Notes under the pieces: generated by a model
What the model saw: the letters and a program-made list of their open reading frames with translations, nothing else
Databases searched by the model: none
Told to the model about the DNA's origin: nothing
In this document: piece after piece, positions 6,459 to 13,811 of the stretch
How the letters are laid out: each line of letters starts with the position of its first letter
Position numbering within the stretch: the first letter of the stretch is position 1
Source: Desulfobacteraceae bacterium
GTDB lineage: Bacteria > Desulfobacterota > DSM-4660 > Desulfatiglandales > Desulfatiglandaceae
NCBI GenBank assembly: GCA_030597505.1
Contig: JAUVRS010000026.1
Coordinates: forward strand, 1 to 14,809
Reading direction: 5' to 3'
Length of the DNA: 14,809 bases
Made by a program: the position numbers and the translations under genes

Positions 6459-8084
6459 TTAACACGCGATCGCACAACCGTCTTTTCTTCTATCCGATGC
6501 CCCCAGAAGAACATCCTGGCTGCGATCCAGGTAAATGGCCTGCGCACCACCCACCTGATTCACCTCTGGTGTATTTTGAAGGACAGAGTGCCCCTTTTCC
6601 TTTAATAACAGGGCGGTGTCTTTTGAGATGCCATCCTCCAGATACACTTCTTTATCCCGCCTGTGTCTGACCCTTGGCGCATCCATTGCCTCTTGCAGGT
6701 TCATTTTGAAATCGATGAGGTTTATCAGGAACTGCGCATGCCCCTGCGGCTGCATATCACCTCCCATAACCCCAAAGCTCATCAAGAACTGACCATCCTT
6801 AAAGACCATTCCGGGTATGATGGTGTGTAGCGGCCGTTTGTGGGGCTCGAGCCGATTAAAGTGCGCGGGATCCAGAGAAAAAGAAAACCCCCTGTTTTGT
6901 AACACTATCCCGGTTCCTTCCACGACCATGCCCGAGCCGAAAGGCAAATAGATACTGCTTATGAGAGATACGGCATTTCTGTCCTGATCAACAGCCGTTA
7001 CAAACACTGTTTCGGACCCCCTGGCGCCTGAAAGCGGGCAGGGAGGGTTCATGGCGTTGTCAGGATCAATTTTCAGCCTGCATTCAGCCGCGTATTTTTT
7101 GGAAAGCAGCTTTTTGACGGGAATCTTTTCAAATTCGGGGTCGGTCACAAAGGTATCCCTGTCGCTGCCTGCAATTTTCTTGGCCTCTATAACCATATGG
7201 AGGTGGTCGGGGCTGTTGTGTGTAAAACTGCCGACATCATACCCTTCCAATATGTTTAACATTTCGAGGGCAGTCACGCCCTGACCATTTGGCGGCAGCT
7301 CAATAATCGAATAACCGCGATAATCGGTCATTATAGGATCAACCCAGGTGGTTGTATGATCCCGGAAATCCTCGTAAGAGATGAGGCCGTTGTTTTCCCG
7401 GGAGAAGTTTACCATGGCCTCACAAATCTCTCCCTTATAAAAGCTGTGGATGCCGTCCCTGGCAATTTTTCGATAAGTGAGGGCCAGATCCTTATTCTGA
7501 AAAATCTGACCCGGGCCGGGAGGGACGCCGTCAATGAGATAACCGTCTGAAGCGGATTTGTGGGCAAGAAGGACGTCTTGGTTTTTTTTCCATTCGCCGG
7601 CACTCACCTCTGTAACGGGAAACCCGTTTTCAGCATAATATATTGCATCTTTAAATATTTCATCGAGCCCCAGACGTCCATATCGCTCGACTGCCTGGGC
7701 CCAACCTTGGAGGGCCCCCGGAACCGTCACGGACAACATGCCTCTTTCAGGGATGCTTTTTAGACCCTGGTCGTGAAACCAGGCCATATCAGCCCGGTAG
7801 GGGGCCCTGCCGCTGCCATTCATACCGACAAGTTTTTTATCTTTGGCAAGATAAAACAATGCAAAGGCATCTCCTCCCAATCCGGATGAATGGGGCTCCA
7901 CAACACTCAAGGTGCTCACCATGGCCACAGCCGCATCCACGGCATTGCCACCCTTTATCAGGATCTTATGGCCTGACTGAGTGGCCAGATGCTGGCTTGA
8001 TGCAACCATGCCCCGTGGGCCCATGGCCACGGATCTCTGTGCAAAATTGTTTAATTCCCTTTTTTGGGTATATGAGAACTGCAA
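6459..8084 (-). CDS. Gamma-glutamyltransferase-family Ntn hydrolase, cytoplasmic (YwrD-like)
   Basis: A 541-residue proenzyme of the GGT family, which self-cleaves so that an internal Thr becomes the N-terminal nucleophile. The conserved beginning is MVASSQHLATQSGHKILIKGGNAVDAAVA. The nucleophile is most likely T359 in SETVFVTAVD: it sits seven residues before the conserved Asp, as Thr391 does in E. coli Ggt. Cleavage there would give chains of about 358 and 183 residues. The later PLHTIIPGMVFKDGQFLMSFGVMGGDMQPQGH segment is also conserved. There is no signal peptide, unlike classical periplasmic Ggt; this fits YwrD-like or oxamate-amidohydrolase-like members, so the substrate may not be glutathione. 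The start is TTG 8084 with GGGAGA (8091-8096) six bases upstream; ATG 8024 is an alternative. It follows the BKACE gene by 111 bases and is probably in its operon. Confidence 0.88.
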   Translation of the reverse strand: MQFSYTQKRELNNFAQRSVAMGPRGMVASSQHLATQSGHKILIKGGNAVDAAVAMVSTLSVVEPHSSGLGGDAFALFYLAKDKKLVGMNGSGRAPYRADMAWFHDQGLKSIPERGMLSVTVPGALQGWAQAVERYGRLGLDEIFKDAIYYAENGFPVTEVSAGEWKKNQDVLLAHKSASDGYLIDGVPPGPGQIFQNKDLALTYRKIARDGIHSFYKGEICEAMVNFSRENNGLISYEDFRDHTTTWVDPIMTDYRGYSIIELPPNGQGVTALEMLNILEGYDVGSFTHNSPDHLHMVIEAKKIAGSDRDTFVTDPEFEKIPVKKLLSKKYAAECRLKIDPDNAMNPPCPLSGARGSETVFVTAVDQDRNAVSLISSIYLPFGSGMVVEGTGIVLQNRGFSFSLDPAHFNRLEPHKRPLHTIIPGMVFKDGQFLMSFGVMGGDMQPQGHAQFLINLIDFKMNLQEAMDAPRVRHRRDKEVYLEDGISKDTALLLKEKGHSVLQNTPEVNQVGGAQAIYLDRSQDVLLGASDRRKDGCAIAC

Positions 8085-8195
8085 TGGCTATCTCCCGAGC
8101 ATGTTCTTTGGCAGTTGACCTGGTAAATATTCTCCAAACAGCTGATGACCGGGAGGGACGGAGGTCGGGTCCAGCCCAGATCCTGAGATCTTTGT

Positions 8196-9089
8196 TTATA
8201 AATCGGCCTGGATGAGGCCAAGGATCTCCCTCGCCTCCTGGGGCGAGGCGGGTTCTTTATCCAGACTCTTTAAGATGGTTACCGTCTTTTCAACCAGCTG
8301 CGCATTGCTTTTGGCAGGGGTATTGCGGCTGAGATAAAAATTGTCTTCAAAACCTACCCTTACATTTCCCCCCAGCAGGGCAGATTGAGCCACCATTGGA
8401 AAACTGGTTGCCCCCACGCCAAACCCGGCCCAAATTGCATCAGGGGGAAGGGCCTCCTTCATTACCAGCATATTTTTTACAGTCGCCGGTATGCCCCATG
8501 AAACCCCGAGGCAAAGCTGAAAAATCGGAGGGCTCTCCACCAGACCATTTTTTAAAAGGTTTTTTCCTATTTCGATATGACCCATGTCAAAAACTTCCAG
8601 TTCTGGTTTTACGCCGGCCGTCTTTGCAAGCCGGGCCATTTCTTCCACATGTTCAATGGTGTTTGCGAAGACCCGTTGCCCAAAATTCATTGAGCCCACA
8701 TCCAGGGAGCACAATTCCGGATTGAGCCTGACCACATGTTCGATCCTTTTTTGGGGTGAACACCATGTTGTTTCAGGGGAAAGACCCACGGGGCTTGAAT
8801 CGTCCGGGACCACGCGTGCCCCCGCCCCGGTGGTCAAATTTATCACCATGTCCGACACATTTCTTATTCGTTCGACAACCTCCTGATAGAGCTCAAAGCC
8901 CATGGAAGGCTCCCCTGTTTTGGGATCCCTCACGTGAACGTGTACCACAGAGGCACCCGCAGAACAGGCTTCCATTGCGCTTTCTGCTATTTCCTTGGGG
9001 GTGACGGGCAGGGCAGGGTGTCTGGATTTGTCGCCGATGGAGCCGGTGACGGCTACGGTTATCACAATCTTATTCTCATTGTTTTTCAT
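8196..9089 (-). CDS. BKACE-family beta-keto acid cleavage enzyme (DUF849)
   Basis: A 297-residue TIM-barrel enzyme of the beta-keto acid cleavage family, whose founder Kce condenses 3-keto-5-aminohexanoate with acetyl-CoA to give 3-aminobutyryl-CoA and acetoacetate in lysine fermentation. Visible family marks: KIVITVAVTGSIGD, the HVHVRDPKTGEPS segment with the zinc-binding H50 and H52 and R54, VINLTTGAGA, ELEVFDMGHI, AGFGVGA and VRVGFEDN with the expected metal-binding E248. The family accepts many beta-keto acids, so the substrate here is open. ATG 9089 is chosen because GGAG lies six bases upstream; a GTG at 9101 would add four residues without a ribosome site. It sits between a YtcJ-like amidohydrolase (61 bases upstream) and a GGT-like hydrolase, suggesting a catabolic operon. 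Confidence 0.92.
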   Translation of the reverse strand: MKNNENKIVITVAVTGSIGDKSRHPALPVTPKEIAESAMEACSAGASVVHVHVRDPKTGEPSMGFELYQEVVERIRNVSDMVINLTTGAGARVVPDDSSPVGLSPETTWCSPQKRIEHVVRLNPELCSLDVGSMNFGQRVFANTIEHVEEMARLAKTAGVKPELEVFDMGHIEIGKNLLKNGLVESPPIFQLCLGVSWGIPATVKNMLVMKEALPPDAIWAGFGVGATSFPMVAQSALLGGNVRVGFEDNFYLSRNTPAKSNAQLVEKTVTILKSLDKEPASPQEAREILGLIQADL

Positions 9090-9095
9090 CTTATT

Positions 9096-9099
9096 CTCC
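9096..9099 (-). promoter_or_regulatory. Ribosome-binding site deciding the BKACE start
   Basis: GGAG on the minus strand, six bases before ATG 9089. It overlaps the alternative GTG at 9101-9099, which itself has no purine-rich site upstream. Confidence 0.6.
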
Positions 9100-9150
9100 A
9101 CATGAACCCATATGTCGTTGTTTGTTTGTGAACATCAAAACTGAATGAAC

Positions 9151-10761
9151 TTACTGTTCATCATGCACTATGCTCCCGTTTACAACAGTCATCTTGACCC
9201 GACAGCTGGGAATCTCCTCCGGTGGCACCCCCAGGGGGTCTTTTTCGAGCACTACAAAATCGGCAATTTTCCCTTTCTTAAGGGTCCCCCGTTCCATTTC
9301 CTCAAAAGAAAAATAGGCCGCTTCCCGGGTGTAGAGGGCAAAGGCCTCTTCAGCCGTTATGGACTCAGACGCGCCAAGATCCTGTTGGTTCCCTGTCTTT
9401 CGACAGACGGCGTCTCGCACGCCCACAAGAGGGTTAGGGTCCCCGACCGGGCAATCCGATGAAAGCGCCAGCTTGATTCCCCTTTTCAGAAAGGTTCCAA
9501 ACCGGTAAAGATCCTGCGACCGGTCCGGCCCATAGGCCTCGATAAACCCATCACCGAGAAGTGAAAAGAAATTGGCCTGACTCGTAATGTACAGCCCCAG
9601 TTCTTTTACCTGGTCGATTTGAGAAGGTGTCAGGTTTCCGGCATGGACGATGTGATGTCTGAGTGGGTTGCCTTTGACCATGGTTTGTTCAAAGGCATTG
9701 AGAAGCATCTCCAGGGCTCGATCTCCCTGGGCATGAACAGAAACTTGATATCCGGCACCATCAAATTTCTTTACTTCCCGGTTGATACCATCCTGGTCAT
9801 AATTTAGGATTCCGGTTCCGCCTCCCCCCCCGGCAAAGGGCTCAAAAACCGCCGCGGTTCTACTGCTCATCCCGCCATCGAGAAATATTTTGACCGCTCC
9901 GATTTTGACCCATTCCGAGCCAAATCCGGGTGCAATTCCTGCGGCCATAAAGGCATCAGCCCAATGGTTCAGGATGTAGGCAGAGAGATGGAATTTAAAT
10001 CGACCGGAATCTGCGGCATCCTGGTAGGCCTTAAGGGTCAGGGCATCAGCGAAGGGGTCATGCGCGCCAACAAGGCCGAGGCTGTGGTAGTGCGCCGCGC
10101 AGCGAATCATCATCTCGCCTCTTGCCTCTCTGTCGTACTCGGCCATCATTTTCGCGTAGATTGACGGCGTGTCAAAGAACAGGGGCGCCATAAAAGCCGA
10201 CTCACTCAAGATTCCGTTCGGATCACCGTTTGAGTCCTTGAGAATCTCTCCTCCGGGTGGATCAGGCGTTTCTTTTGTAAAACCCAGTTCCTTCAGGGCG
10301 GGCGTGTTGACAACAGCCCCGTGAACGGACACGTGAACGAGACAGATGGGGTGGTCCGTGGTTGCCCGGTCCAGGTCATTTCTGGTCAAATTTTTCTTAT
10401 CGTCCAGCAGGTAGGGTGCATATCCCCAACCCATGATCCATTTTCCACGCGGAGTGGTTGCGGCCTTGGCTCGCAAGGCCTCAATCACATCCTCTCCCCG
10501 CACACATCCGGCTGCGGGTCGACAATCCGCCTGGTCGGTCAACAATGCATACAGACAGAAATGGTTGTGGGTGTCGATGAGACCGGGAAGCAACGTCTTC
10601 CCTTTGAGATCAATGACCTTTGTTGCGGATCCGGTCAGTTTTTCAATCTCTTCCGTGTCCCCCACCTTGTAGATCCTACCGAATTGGACGGCCAGGGCTT
10701 CCGCAACAGGATTTTGTTCTTCCATGGTCAGGATGTTTCCGTTTTTAAAAATTGTCTCCAT
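9151..10761 (-). CDS. YtcJ-like metal-dependent amidohydrolase (amidohydrolase 3 family)
   Basis: A 536-residue hydrolase of the amidohydrolase superfamily. The N-terminal beta-sandwich strands (TIFKNGNILTME) and C-terminal ones (GKIADFVVLEKDPL, then VKMTVVNGSIVHD) flank a TIM barrel. Metal and catalytic residues seen: H65 and H67 in GLIDTHNHF, K291 in AVKIFLDGGMSSRTA, H343 in VSVHAQGDRA, H373 in HHIVHAG and D436 in LSSDCPVGDP. All the key positions of this subfamily seem intact. Members hydrolyse amides, N-formyl groups or cyclic imides; the substrate here is unknown. No signal peptide, so cytoplasmic. Start: ATG with a very strong GGAGAGGAGG site upstream. It is the first gene of a probable three-gene run with BKACE and the GGT-like hydrolase, so it may open or deacylate the compound those enzymes process. 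Confidence 0.9.
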   Translation of the reverse strand: METIFKNGNILTMEEQNPVAEALAVQFGRIYKVGDTEEIEKLTGSATKVIDLKGKTLLPGLIDTHNHFCLYALLTDQADCRPAAGCVRGEDVIEALRAKAATTPRGKWIMGWGYAPYLLDDKKNLTRNDLDRATTDHPICLVHVSVHGAVVNTPALKELGFTKETPDPPGGEILKDSNGDPNGILSESAFMAPLFFDTPSIYAKMMAEYDREARGEMMIRCAAHYHSLGLVGAHDPFADALTLKAYQDAADSGRFKFHLSAYILNHWADAFMAAGIAPGFGSEWVKIGAVKIFLDGGMSSRTAAVFEPFAGGGGGTGILNYDQDGINREVKKFDGAGYQVSVHAQGDRALEMLLNAFEQTMVKGNPLRHHIVHAGNLTPSQIDQVKELGLYITSQANFFSLLGDGFIEAYGPDRSQDLYRFGTFLKRGIKLALSSDCPVGDPNPLVGVRDAVCRKTGNQQDLGASESITAEEAFALYTREAAYFSFEEMERGTLKKGKIADFVVLEKDPLGVPPEEIPSCRVKMTVVNGSIVHDEQ

Positions 10762-10827
10762 TTATCCTCCTCTCCATCTGATTGTGTCAGTTTTCGGTCT
10801 TTTCCCTAACCCTGAACGTTGAACCCC

Positions 10828-10860
10828 GCCCGCCTCGCCTGAGCGAGAGCGATGGCGGGC
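10828..10860. repeat. GC-rich REP-like palindrome
   Basis: Arms GCCCGCCTCGC (10828-10838) and GCGATGGCGGGC (10849-10860) pair over 11 bp with one bulged base (10853). An alternative inner hairpin pairs TCGC with GCGA around CTGA. It lies between pgeF and the amidohydrolase gene. It has no T-run after it on either strand, so it is not a standard intrinsic terminator. Its form, a GC-rich imperfect palindrome in an intergenic gap, is that of dispersed REP/BIME-type repeats; only one full copy is in this window. It could still stabilise or end the pgeF transcript. Confidence 0.55.
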
Positions 10861-10917
10861 AGGCCTGAACCTGTGAACGGTTCTTCATTTTTGTCAGTGT
10901 CACCGGTGAGGACAGGG

Positions 10918-11694
10918 CTATACCAGCATTGCAACAGTGGCAAAGCGCCCGGTTTTCCCCTCTCCTCTGTAAGAGAAAAAAAGGTCGGTCCTGCATCGGG
11001 TGCAGATCCCGGCACATTCGATATTTTTCTCGCTTACACCCGCTGCCGCCATTTGTGAGCAGCTTATGGCCCACAGGTCAAAATAGTCTTTGTGAATCAT
11101 AAAATGTTCAAAACTCTTGGGAAATATTTGTTGGTGGTCTAAAAACTCAGAACAACATGGACCCAACGAAGGGCCGACTGCCGCTAAAAGGTCTTTTGCC
11201 CTGCAATCAAATTCACGGCCCATGCGAACTATGACCTTGTCCAGGATATTCCGGACATTGCCCCGCCACCCACAGTGGATGTTGGCCACCACTTTTTTTA
11301 CGGGGTCAAAGATTATGACGCTTTGGCAATCAGCCTGTTGGACCATCAGTGCGATACCAGGGACCCTGGTGACCATGGCATCAGCCTCGCGGGCAGGCAT
11401 TGTATCTTTCAAACATGATTTCTCCAGGATTGCGATTTTCGTGCCGTGTGACTGGCTCATTAACACCAGGTGTTTTGCCCCCAGGGTTTTTTTGATTCTG
11501 GAAAGGTTTTCGGTCACATGTTTTGGGAGATCGCCGACGCTAATGCTTGTGTTTAGACTTTGAAAAGGAGAAGCGCTTTCACCCCCGCGACGTGTGAAGA
11601 CACCGTGTTTGAGGTTTTTGTTTTTAGAGAGTCTAGGGTATCGGAAGTATCTTATACCCGTATTTGTCCAAAGGAGATCAGGCATATTGACCAT
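10918..11694 (-). CDS. pgeF: Peptidoglycan editing factor PgeF / YfiH multicopper-like purine nucleoside phosphorylase
   Basis: A 258-residue member of the YfiH/LACC1 family (usual length about 240-260). Proteins of this family show purine nucleoside phosphorylase and adenosine deaminase activity, and PgeF in E. coli keeps L-Ser out of the peptidoglycan stem peptide. Conserved stretches: GVFTRRGGESASPFQSLN, LMSQSHGTKI (H83), MVQQADCQSVIIFDP (C123), ANIHCGWRGNVRNI (H140), VGPSLGPCC and CTRCRTDLFFSYRGEGKTGRFATVAML at the C-terminus. H83, C123 and H140 are the expected zinc site. The frame is open up to a TTG at 11790, but that start lies inside the SRP RNA gene. ATG 11694 (or ATG 11685) is more reasonable, although neither has a clear ribosome site. 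It begins 63 bases after the SRP RNA end and may be co-transcribed with it. Confidence 0.9.
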   Translation of the reverse strand: MVNMPDLLWTNTGIRYFRYPRLSKNKNLKHGVFTRRGGESASPFQSLNTSISVGDLPKHVTENLSRIKKTLGAKHLVLMSQSHGTKIAILEKSCLKDTMPAREADAMVTRVPGIALMVQQADCQSVIIFDPVKKVVANIHCGWRGNVRNILDKVIVRMGREFDCRAKDLLAAVGPSLGPCCSEFLDHQQIFPKSFEHFMIHKDYFDLWAISCSQMAAAGVSEKNIECAGICTRCRTDLFFSYRGEGKTGRFATVAMLV

Positions 11695-11757
11695 AGGCGT
11701 TTTGGAAGAATTGTCTGAAAACCGGCAAATTACATGGTGGGAAATGTTTTGGAGTCC

Positions 11758-12028
11758 TTGGTCGTGCATCCCTATTTGAACCGTGACCAAGAAGGCTCCA
11801 CCGCATCGAGAAACGAGATAGATTTCATCACGACACAGGCTCTCTTACTTACCGCTGCTTCCTCCCGGATCTGACGGGGTTTATAAGCGCCTGTCACGTG
11901 AGTTCCACCTCTTCCCCAAACACTGCAAAGGCTCGACTCGAATCAAGGATCTCCTAAAGGATCTTCAACCCCGCATGAGCGGATTTCGGGTTACAGGGCA
12001 CCGCTAGCTCCCCGTCTAGCACGACCAA
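11758..12028 (-). ncRNA. ffs: Signal recognition particle RNA, large bacterial type with Alu domain
   Basis: On the minus strand the S-domain core reads GTCAGATCCGGGAGGAAGCAGC, the Ffh-binding loop of helix 8, with only small differences from the consensus. It is flanked by stem arms CACGTGACAGGCGCTTA and TAAG...GCCTGTGTCGTG. The 5' part carries the Alu domain: CGTGCTAGACGGGGAGCTAGC, then GGTGCCCTGTAACCCGAAAT and CCGCTCATGCGGGG, very close to Bacillus scRNA. The ends TTGGTCGTGC (12028-12019) and GCACGACCAA (11767-11758) are perfect complements, giving 271 nt, the size of the large form. With Ffh it directs membrane proteins to the translocon, and the Alu domain is thought to pause elongation. 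The gene begins 6 bases after the HU-family stop codon and has no clear terminator, so it is probably processed from a longer transcript or has a promoter inside the HU gene. Confidence 0.95.
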
Positions 12029-12034
12029 GGTAGT

Positions 12035-12313
12035 CTAATCTATGTCAACCCGTTCTTTGAGCTCCTTACCTACCTTGAAAAAGGGGAGTTTCTTGCGTCC
12101 AACCGTTATCATTTCGCCCGTCTTGGGGTTTCTCCCCTTATACCCGTCGTATTGTTTCACTTTAAAGCTGCCGAATCCTCTGATCTCGACCCTTTCTCCG
12201 TTTATGAGGGCCTTTTCCATGTCTCCAAAGACTGTGTTGCCCACTTCTTCGGCTTTTTTTATGGGCAGGCTTTCCTCTTTGGCAAGGGCTTCTATCAATT
12301 GAGATTTGTTCAT
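12035..12313 (-). CDS. HU/IHF-family DNA-binding protein
   Basis: A 92-residue histone-like protein. The helical N-terminal dimer region MNKSQLIEALAKEESLPIKKAEEVGNTVF is followed by the beta saddle with EIRGFGSFKVK and the DNA-intercalating arm GRNPKTGEMI (Pro at residue 63), ending in PFFKVGKELKERV. All parts are complete; HU and IHF subunits cannot be told apart safely here. ATG 12313 is chosen because GAGG lies six bases upstream (12320-12323); an ATG at 12325 would add four residues without a site. It bends and organises DNA, and HU homologues can also bind structured RNA. The SRP RNA gene lies directly downstream on the same strand, which is notable because B. subtilis HBsu binds the SRP Alu domain. 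Confidence 0.95.
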   Translation of the reverse strand: MNKSQLIEALAKEESLPIKKAEEVGNTVFGDMEKALINGERVEIRGFGSFKVKQYDGYKGRNPKTGEMITVGRKKLPFFKVGKELKERVDID

Positions 12314-12368
12314 GGGTTTCCTCATCTGTAAAAGGGGAACAATAGAAACGGTTACCTGAATTATAAAA

Positions 12369-12397
12369 AAAATAGCCGATCAGATTTCCCAAGTCAA
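12369..12397 (-). promoter_or_regulatory. Putative sigma-70 promoter for the HU gene
   Basis: On the minus strand TTGACT (12397-12392) and TATTTT (12374-12369) are 17 bases apart, a good sigma-70 layout, followed by a T-run. A perfect TATAAT also occurs a little downstream (12365-12360) but with no -35 at the right distance. Transcription would start about 45-55 bases before the HU ATG. Confidence 0.45.
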
Positions 12398-12600
12398 GGC
12401 CAAATCATAAAAAAAACATGAAATCAAAGAAAAATCCGCATTGCTTTCCCGCAGATATTTCCCGGAGTGGATAATCAGGGGACATAACCGAGGAACTGGG
12501 GAGCATAGATCCACATTTTCTTTTTTGAACGGAAATAATAGACTATCTCCTTACGGGGTTTACTTTTTTCGGGTCCTGAGCTATAAAACCGAAAATTTTG

Positions 12601-12606
12601 TATAAT
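12601..12606 (+). promoter_or_regulatory. Putative -10 element for hisC
   Basis: A perfect TATAAT lies 23 bases before the hisC ATG. No good -35 hexamer is found 16-18 bases upstream. If used, the leader would be only about 10-20 bases, just enough for the AAGGA ribosome site. Confidence 0.35.
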
Positions 12607-12629
12607 GAAGGGCTGCAAGGACTGTTGTC

Positions 12630-13727
12630 ATGAAAAAATTGATCCGACAGGGGATAAAGGACCTGATTCCCTATCCCCCTGGAAAGCCAATAGAGGAACT
12701 TGAAAGAGACCTGGGTATTAAAGGTTCAATCAAGCTGGCCTCAAATGAAAATCCATTGGGACCGTCTCCCCTGGCCGTGAGCGCCATCAAACAAAAACTA
12801 CACACCCTCAACCGCTATCCGGATGGAAGCGGATACTACCTCAAGAAAAAAATTGCTGAAACATACGGAGTCCCTGTTGATCAAATCATACTGGGAAATG
12901 GCTCAGATGAGTTGATCGAGTTACTGATCCGGACATTTCTGTCTGAGGGGGAGCATGCGGTCCAGCCATTCCCCAGTTTTCTCGTGTATAAAACAGTGGT
13001 AACGGGAGCTGGAGGCAGAATGGATTCGGTCCCCCTTCTCTCAGGTTTTAGGATAGATTTGGAGGGTATATCCCAGGCAATCACCCCCGAGACAAAGATT
13101 GTTTTTATAAATAACCCGAATAACCCGACAGGATCTGCCATTTCAAAAGATGAAATGGTCGATTTCTTAAACGGGATTCCAGACCAGGTTATCGTGGCGC
13201 TTGATGAGGCTTATATAGAGTTCGTAACGGATGATTCGGTTTCAAAGGGTCTCGAACTGCTTGAGGGGCATCCATTATTGTTTGTCCTGAGGACCTTTTC
13301 AAAGTTGTATGGCCTCGCCGGGCTCAGGATAGGCTACGGGTTCGGATCTCGGGAAATGATTGGCTATATGAATCGGGTGAGACCGCCCTTTAACGCTAAT
13401 TCTTTGGCACAGGCGGCCGCCATCGCGGCGATGGACGACACCAAATTTGTCTCCCGGACACTGAACGTCGTAAGGGAGGGACTTAAATATCTGTACCAGA
13501 GCCTTGAAGAATTGGGTCTTGAGTATGTCCAAACCCAGGCCAACTTTTTTCTGATAAGGGTTCCTATCGGCGGAAAAAAAACTTATGAACTGATGCTGAA
13601 AGAAGGGGTCATCGTAAGGGCAATGGACAGCTTCGGGCTTCCGGATTATATCCGAGTAAATGTAGGGTTGTCGGGAGAGAATGAAAGATTTATCAAAACG
13701 CTCGGGAAGGTATTGGGTCTGAATTGA
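12630..13727 (+). CDS. hisC: Histidinol-phosphate aminotransferase
   Basis: A 365-residue fold-type I PLP enzyme that converts imidazole-acetol phosphate to histidinol phosphate in histidine synthesis; some homologues also act on aromatic amino acids. Family marks: LASNENPLGPSP (37-47), NRYPDGSGYYLKKKIA, LGNGSDELIELL, NNPNNPTGSAIS (161-172), LDEAYIEF (D192, Y195 contact PLP) and RTFSKLYGLAGLRIGYG with the PLP-binding K225. The C-terminal YIRVNVG carries the phosphate-binding Arg. Full length. AAGGA lies 8 bases before the ATG. It stands first in a plus-strand series with cmk and probable rpsA, an order I associate with Desulfobacterota; no other his gene is present here. An inverted repeat covers its stop codon. 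Confidence 0.92.
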   Translation: MKKLIRQGIKDLIPYPPGKPIEELERDLGIKGSIKLASNENPLGPSPLAVSAIKQKLHTLNRYPDGSGYYLKKKIAETYGVPVDQIILGNGSDELIELLIRTFLSEGEHAVQPFPSFLVYKTVVTGAGGRMDSVPLLSGFRIDLEGISQAITPETKIVFINNPNNPTGSAISKDEMVDFLNGIPDQVIVALDEAYIEFVTDDSVSKGLELLEGHPLLFVLRTFSKLYGLAGLRIGYGFGSREMIGYMNRVRPPFNANSLAQAAAIAAMDDTKFVSRTLNVVREGLKYLYQSLEELGLEYVQTQANFFLIRVPIGGKKTYELMLKEGVIVRAMDSFGLPDYIRVNVGLSGENERFIKTLGKVLGLN

Positions 13728-13756
13728 TAATTGACCATTACTGAACATTATCAATT
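13722..13756. repeat. Perfect AT-rich inverted repeat overlapping the hisC stop codon
   Basis: AATTGATAAT (13722-13731) and ATTATCAATT (13747-13756) are exact 10-bp complements around a 15-base loop. The TGA stop of hisC is inside the left arm. No T-run follows, so a standard terminator is unlikely; a protein-binding operator, an mRNA end structure or a small dispersed repeat are possible. Confidence 0.5.
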
Positions 13757-13811
13757 GAGTGTGGATGAGAGACCGCGGCGAGCTCGCTCAGCTTCTAGTT
13801 TTTGAGGTTAA

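Larger units (their letters stand above)
12314..12629. other. Divergent intergenic region between HU gene and hisC
   Basis: This 316-base AT-rich stretch contains no convincing gene. It holds the HU-side promoter candidate (12369-12397, minus) and a hisC-side -10 candidate (12601-12606, plus). Between about 12400 and 12540 I see no strong hairpin, repeat or RNA signature. Confidence 0.6.

Noticed and set aside
9964..10809. Open frames on the plus strand opposite the amidohydrolase gene
   Set aside because: They are antisense to a well-conserved gene and lack any family motif.
10828..10860. Rho-independent terminator for pgeF
   Set aside because: A stem is present but no T-run follows on either strand, so it is listed as a repeat.
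11695..11790. N-terminal extension of PgeF from TTG
   Set aside because: It lies partly within the SRP RNA gene and shows no family similarity.
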